Source: Brachybacterium sp. P6-10-X1 (GTDB lineage Bacteria; Actinomycetota; Actinomycetes; Actinomycetales; Dermabacteraceae). Taken from it: DNA of 64,000 nt. Below the pieces are notes generated by a model. It ran no database searches, was not told the origin of the DNA, and worked only from the letters and a program-made list of their open reading frames with translations. The stretch is taken from contig NZ_CP017297.1 in the NCBI RefSeq assembly GCF_001969445.1, positions 2,790,001 to 2,854,000 on the forward strand, in the 5' to 3' direction. The position numbers and the translations under genes are program-made. Of this stretch, positions 62,967 to 64,000 are shown one piece after another. The first letter of the stretch is position 1; every line of letters begins with the position of its first letter.

Positions 62967-64000
62967 ATGCCTCGCTTCAACATTTCCGCCGACGACGCCG
63001 ACGGGCCGCTGGTCGTCGGGATCGACATCGGCTCCGGCGGCACCCGCGCCGCCGTCTACGACGTCAGCGGGCGCGAGGTCGACAAGCTGACCCACAAGGA
63101 GTCCCACGAGTTCACCGTCGGCGACGACGGGACCAGCACGATCGATGCCGACCAGGTCGTCGAGGAGATCCGCACCGCGCTCGGGGCCGTGCTCGGCGGC
63201 GAGCTGCCCGGCACGGTGCGAGGCATCGGCTTCGACACCTTCGCCTCCTCGCTGGTCGCGGTCGACGCCGACGGCCACGCGATCACCCCCTGCATCACCT
63301 ACGCGGACACCCGCTGCCACGCGCAGGTCACCGACCTCGCCTCGCGGCTCGACATCGACGAGCTGCACGAGCGCACCGGCGCCCGCCTGCATTCCTCATA
63401 CACCGCGCCCCGCTTGGCCTGGCTGCGCGAGGAGCATCCGGAGGTCTTCGCCCGCACCGAGCGCTTCATGGCTCTGGGCGAGTACGTCGCCTTCCGGCTG
63501 TTGGGGACGGCTGCGCTGGGCACCGCCTCCGCCGCATGGTCGGGGATGATCGATCGACGCACCGGTCAGTACGTGCCCGAGCTGCTCGAGGCCGTAGGGG
63601 TCCAGGCGTCGACCATGGGCGAGGCCCTCGACCCGGACGACGCCCTACCGGTGGCCGGCACCCCGCTGGCCGAGGAGTTCCCGCAGCTCGCCGACGCGCA
63701 GTGGCTGCCGGTGATCGGCGACGGTCTGGCCGCGAACCTGGGCATCGGGGCACTCGGGGCGGGGACTTGGGGCATCTCCACCGCCACCTCCGGGGCGATC
63801 CGCCAGCTGCTGGACACTGAGATCTCCTCCCTGCCCAGCGGTCTGTGGGCCTACCGGGTGGACCAGAGCCGCACCCTGGTCGGCTCCGCCATGAGCGACT
63901 GCGGGCGTGTGCTGGACTGGGCCCGCAACGAGCTCGATATTCCGTTCGAGATCGCCAAGACGGATACCGAGGCCCTGTTCTCGGCCCCGCCGTCGAGCGC
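62967..64000 (+). CDS. FGGY-family carbohydrate kinase (gluconokinase-like), 3' end beyond window
   Basis: A kinase gene that runs off the window; 344 codons are visible. The phosphate-1 motif is VVGIDIGSGGTRAAVYD near residue 17. ADTRCHAQ, LHSSYTAPRLAWLREEHPE and SAAWSGMIDRRTGQY are typical of gluconokinase- and xylulokinase-like FGGY members. It would phosphorylate a sugar or sugar acid in the cytoplasm. GGAG lies 7 nt before the ATG. Substrate cannot be fixed without the rest of the gene. Confidence 0.9.
   Translation, partial: MPRFNISADDADGPLVVGIDIGSGGTRAAVYDVSGREVDKLTHKESHEFTVGDDGTSTIDADQVVEEIRTALGAVLGGELPGTVRGIGFDTFASSLVAVDADGHAITPCITYADTRCHAQVTDLASRLDIDELHERTGARLHSSYTAPRLAWLREEHPEVFARTERFMALGEYVAFRLLGTAALGTASAAWSGMIDRRTGQYVPELLEAVGVQASTMGEALDPDDALPVAGTPLAEEFPQLADAQWLPVIGDGLAANLGIGALGAGTWGISTATSGAIRQLLDTEISSLPSGLWAYRVDQSRTLVGSAMSDCGRVLDWARNELDIPFEIAKTDTEALFSAPPSS

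Overview
The window reads as chromosome of a very high-GC Gram-positive actinobacterium, most plausibly a Brachybacterium or other Dermabacteraceae member. This is inferred from gene content and style and was not tested by a search. Genes are dense on both strands. Many overlap by 4 bp at stop and start. At least fourteen appear to be leaderless, with a TANNNT -10 box ending 6-7 nt before the start codon. Secreted proteins use Tat-like or lipoprotein signals. I saw no rRNA, tRNA, insertion sequence, prophage or CRISPR array.

Layout. 1-7600: end of a DMT permease, a methyltransferase, a FUSC membrane protein, a nucleobase-type permease translationally coupled to a cysteine hydrolase, a zinc-ribbon protein coupled to a DUF488 protein, an SDR and a CPBP protease. 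7700-13000: a small zinc-ribbon protein, TerC, a polar amino-acid ABC transporter and a protealysin-like M4 peptidase. 13260-22424: a complete histidine utilisation cluster (hutH, a YjiH carrier, hutI, hutU, an FNT channel and an IclR regulator on one strand; hutG divergent). 22480-27000: GNAT, DinB, a TauE/SafE permease and two small-molecule kinases. 27138-28580: an AztD-type zinc-binding lipoprotein whose promoter carries two Zur-like boxes. 29022-34921: NADP-type glutamate dehydrogenase, an MFS/TetR pair and a GH84 glucosaminidase. 35072-36039: a three-gene operon ending in a small XRE regulator, with palindromic operators. 36071-43342: two glycerophosphodiesterase paralogues, a CUT1 ABC transporter without its ATPase, and a divergent LacI regulator with two operators, one identical to the Streptomyces CebR box. 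43396-50340: a LysR/flavoprotein pair, two VOC proteins, ferritin with an IdeR-like box, an LLM oxidoreductase and exonuclease III. 50485-55906: an SGNH/SLH pair and a tricorn protease. 55956-58454: a small membrane protein, a self-palindromic LysR locus, an SRPBCC protein and a DUF1905 protein. 58660-64000: universal stress protein, a copper/peroxidase module (His-rich membrane protein, PCu(A)C chaperone, DyP peroxidase) and the start of an FGGY sugar kinase.

How it fits together. Much of the window concerns nitrogen and carbon scavenging (amino-acid uptake, histidine to glutamate, glutamate dehydrogenase, amino-sugar and glycerophosphodiester breakdown) and metal homeostasis (Zur-like, IdeR-like and copper genes). 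The hut cluster is the clearest pathway: HutH, HutU, HutI and HutG would convert histidine to glutamate plus formamide. YjiH and FNT are likely its transport components.

The strongest regulatory signals are the paired Zur-like boxes around aztD, the paired CebR-type operators around the ABC operon, the operator pair in front of the XRE operon and the 11-bp inverted repeat in front of the second LysR gene. Intergenic spaces are unusually rich in short tandem repeats (units of 7, 9, 15, 16, 18, 19, 21, about 22-24, 26 and 27 bp). Long near-perfect hairpins recur, two of which share a 15-bp arm core. All functions are inferred from motifs and family knowledge; no searches were run.
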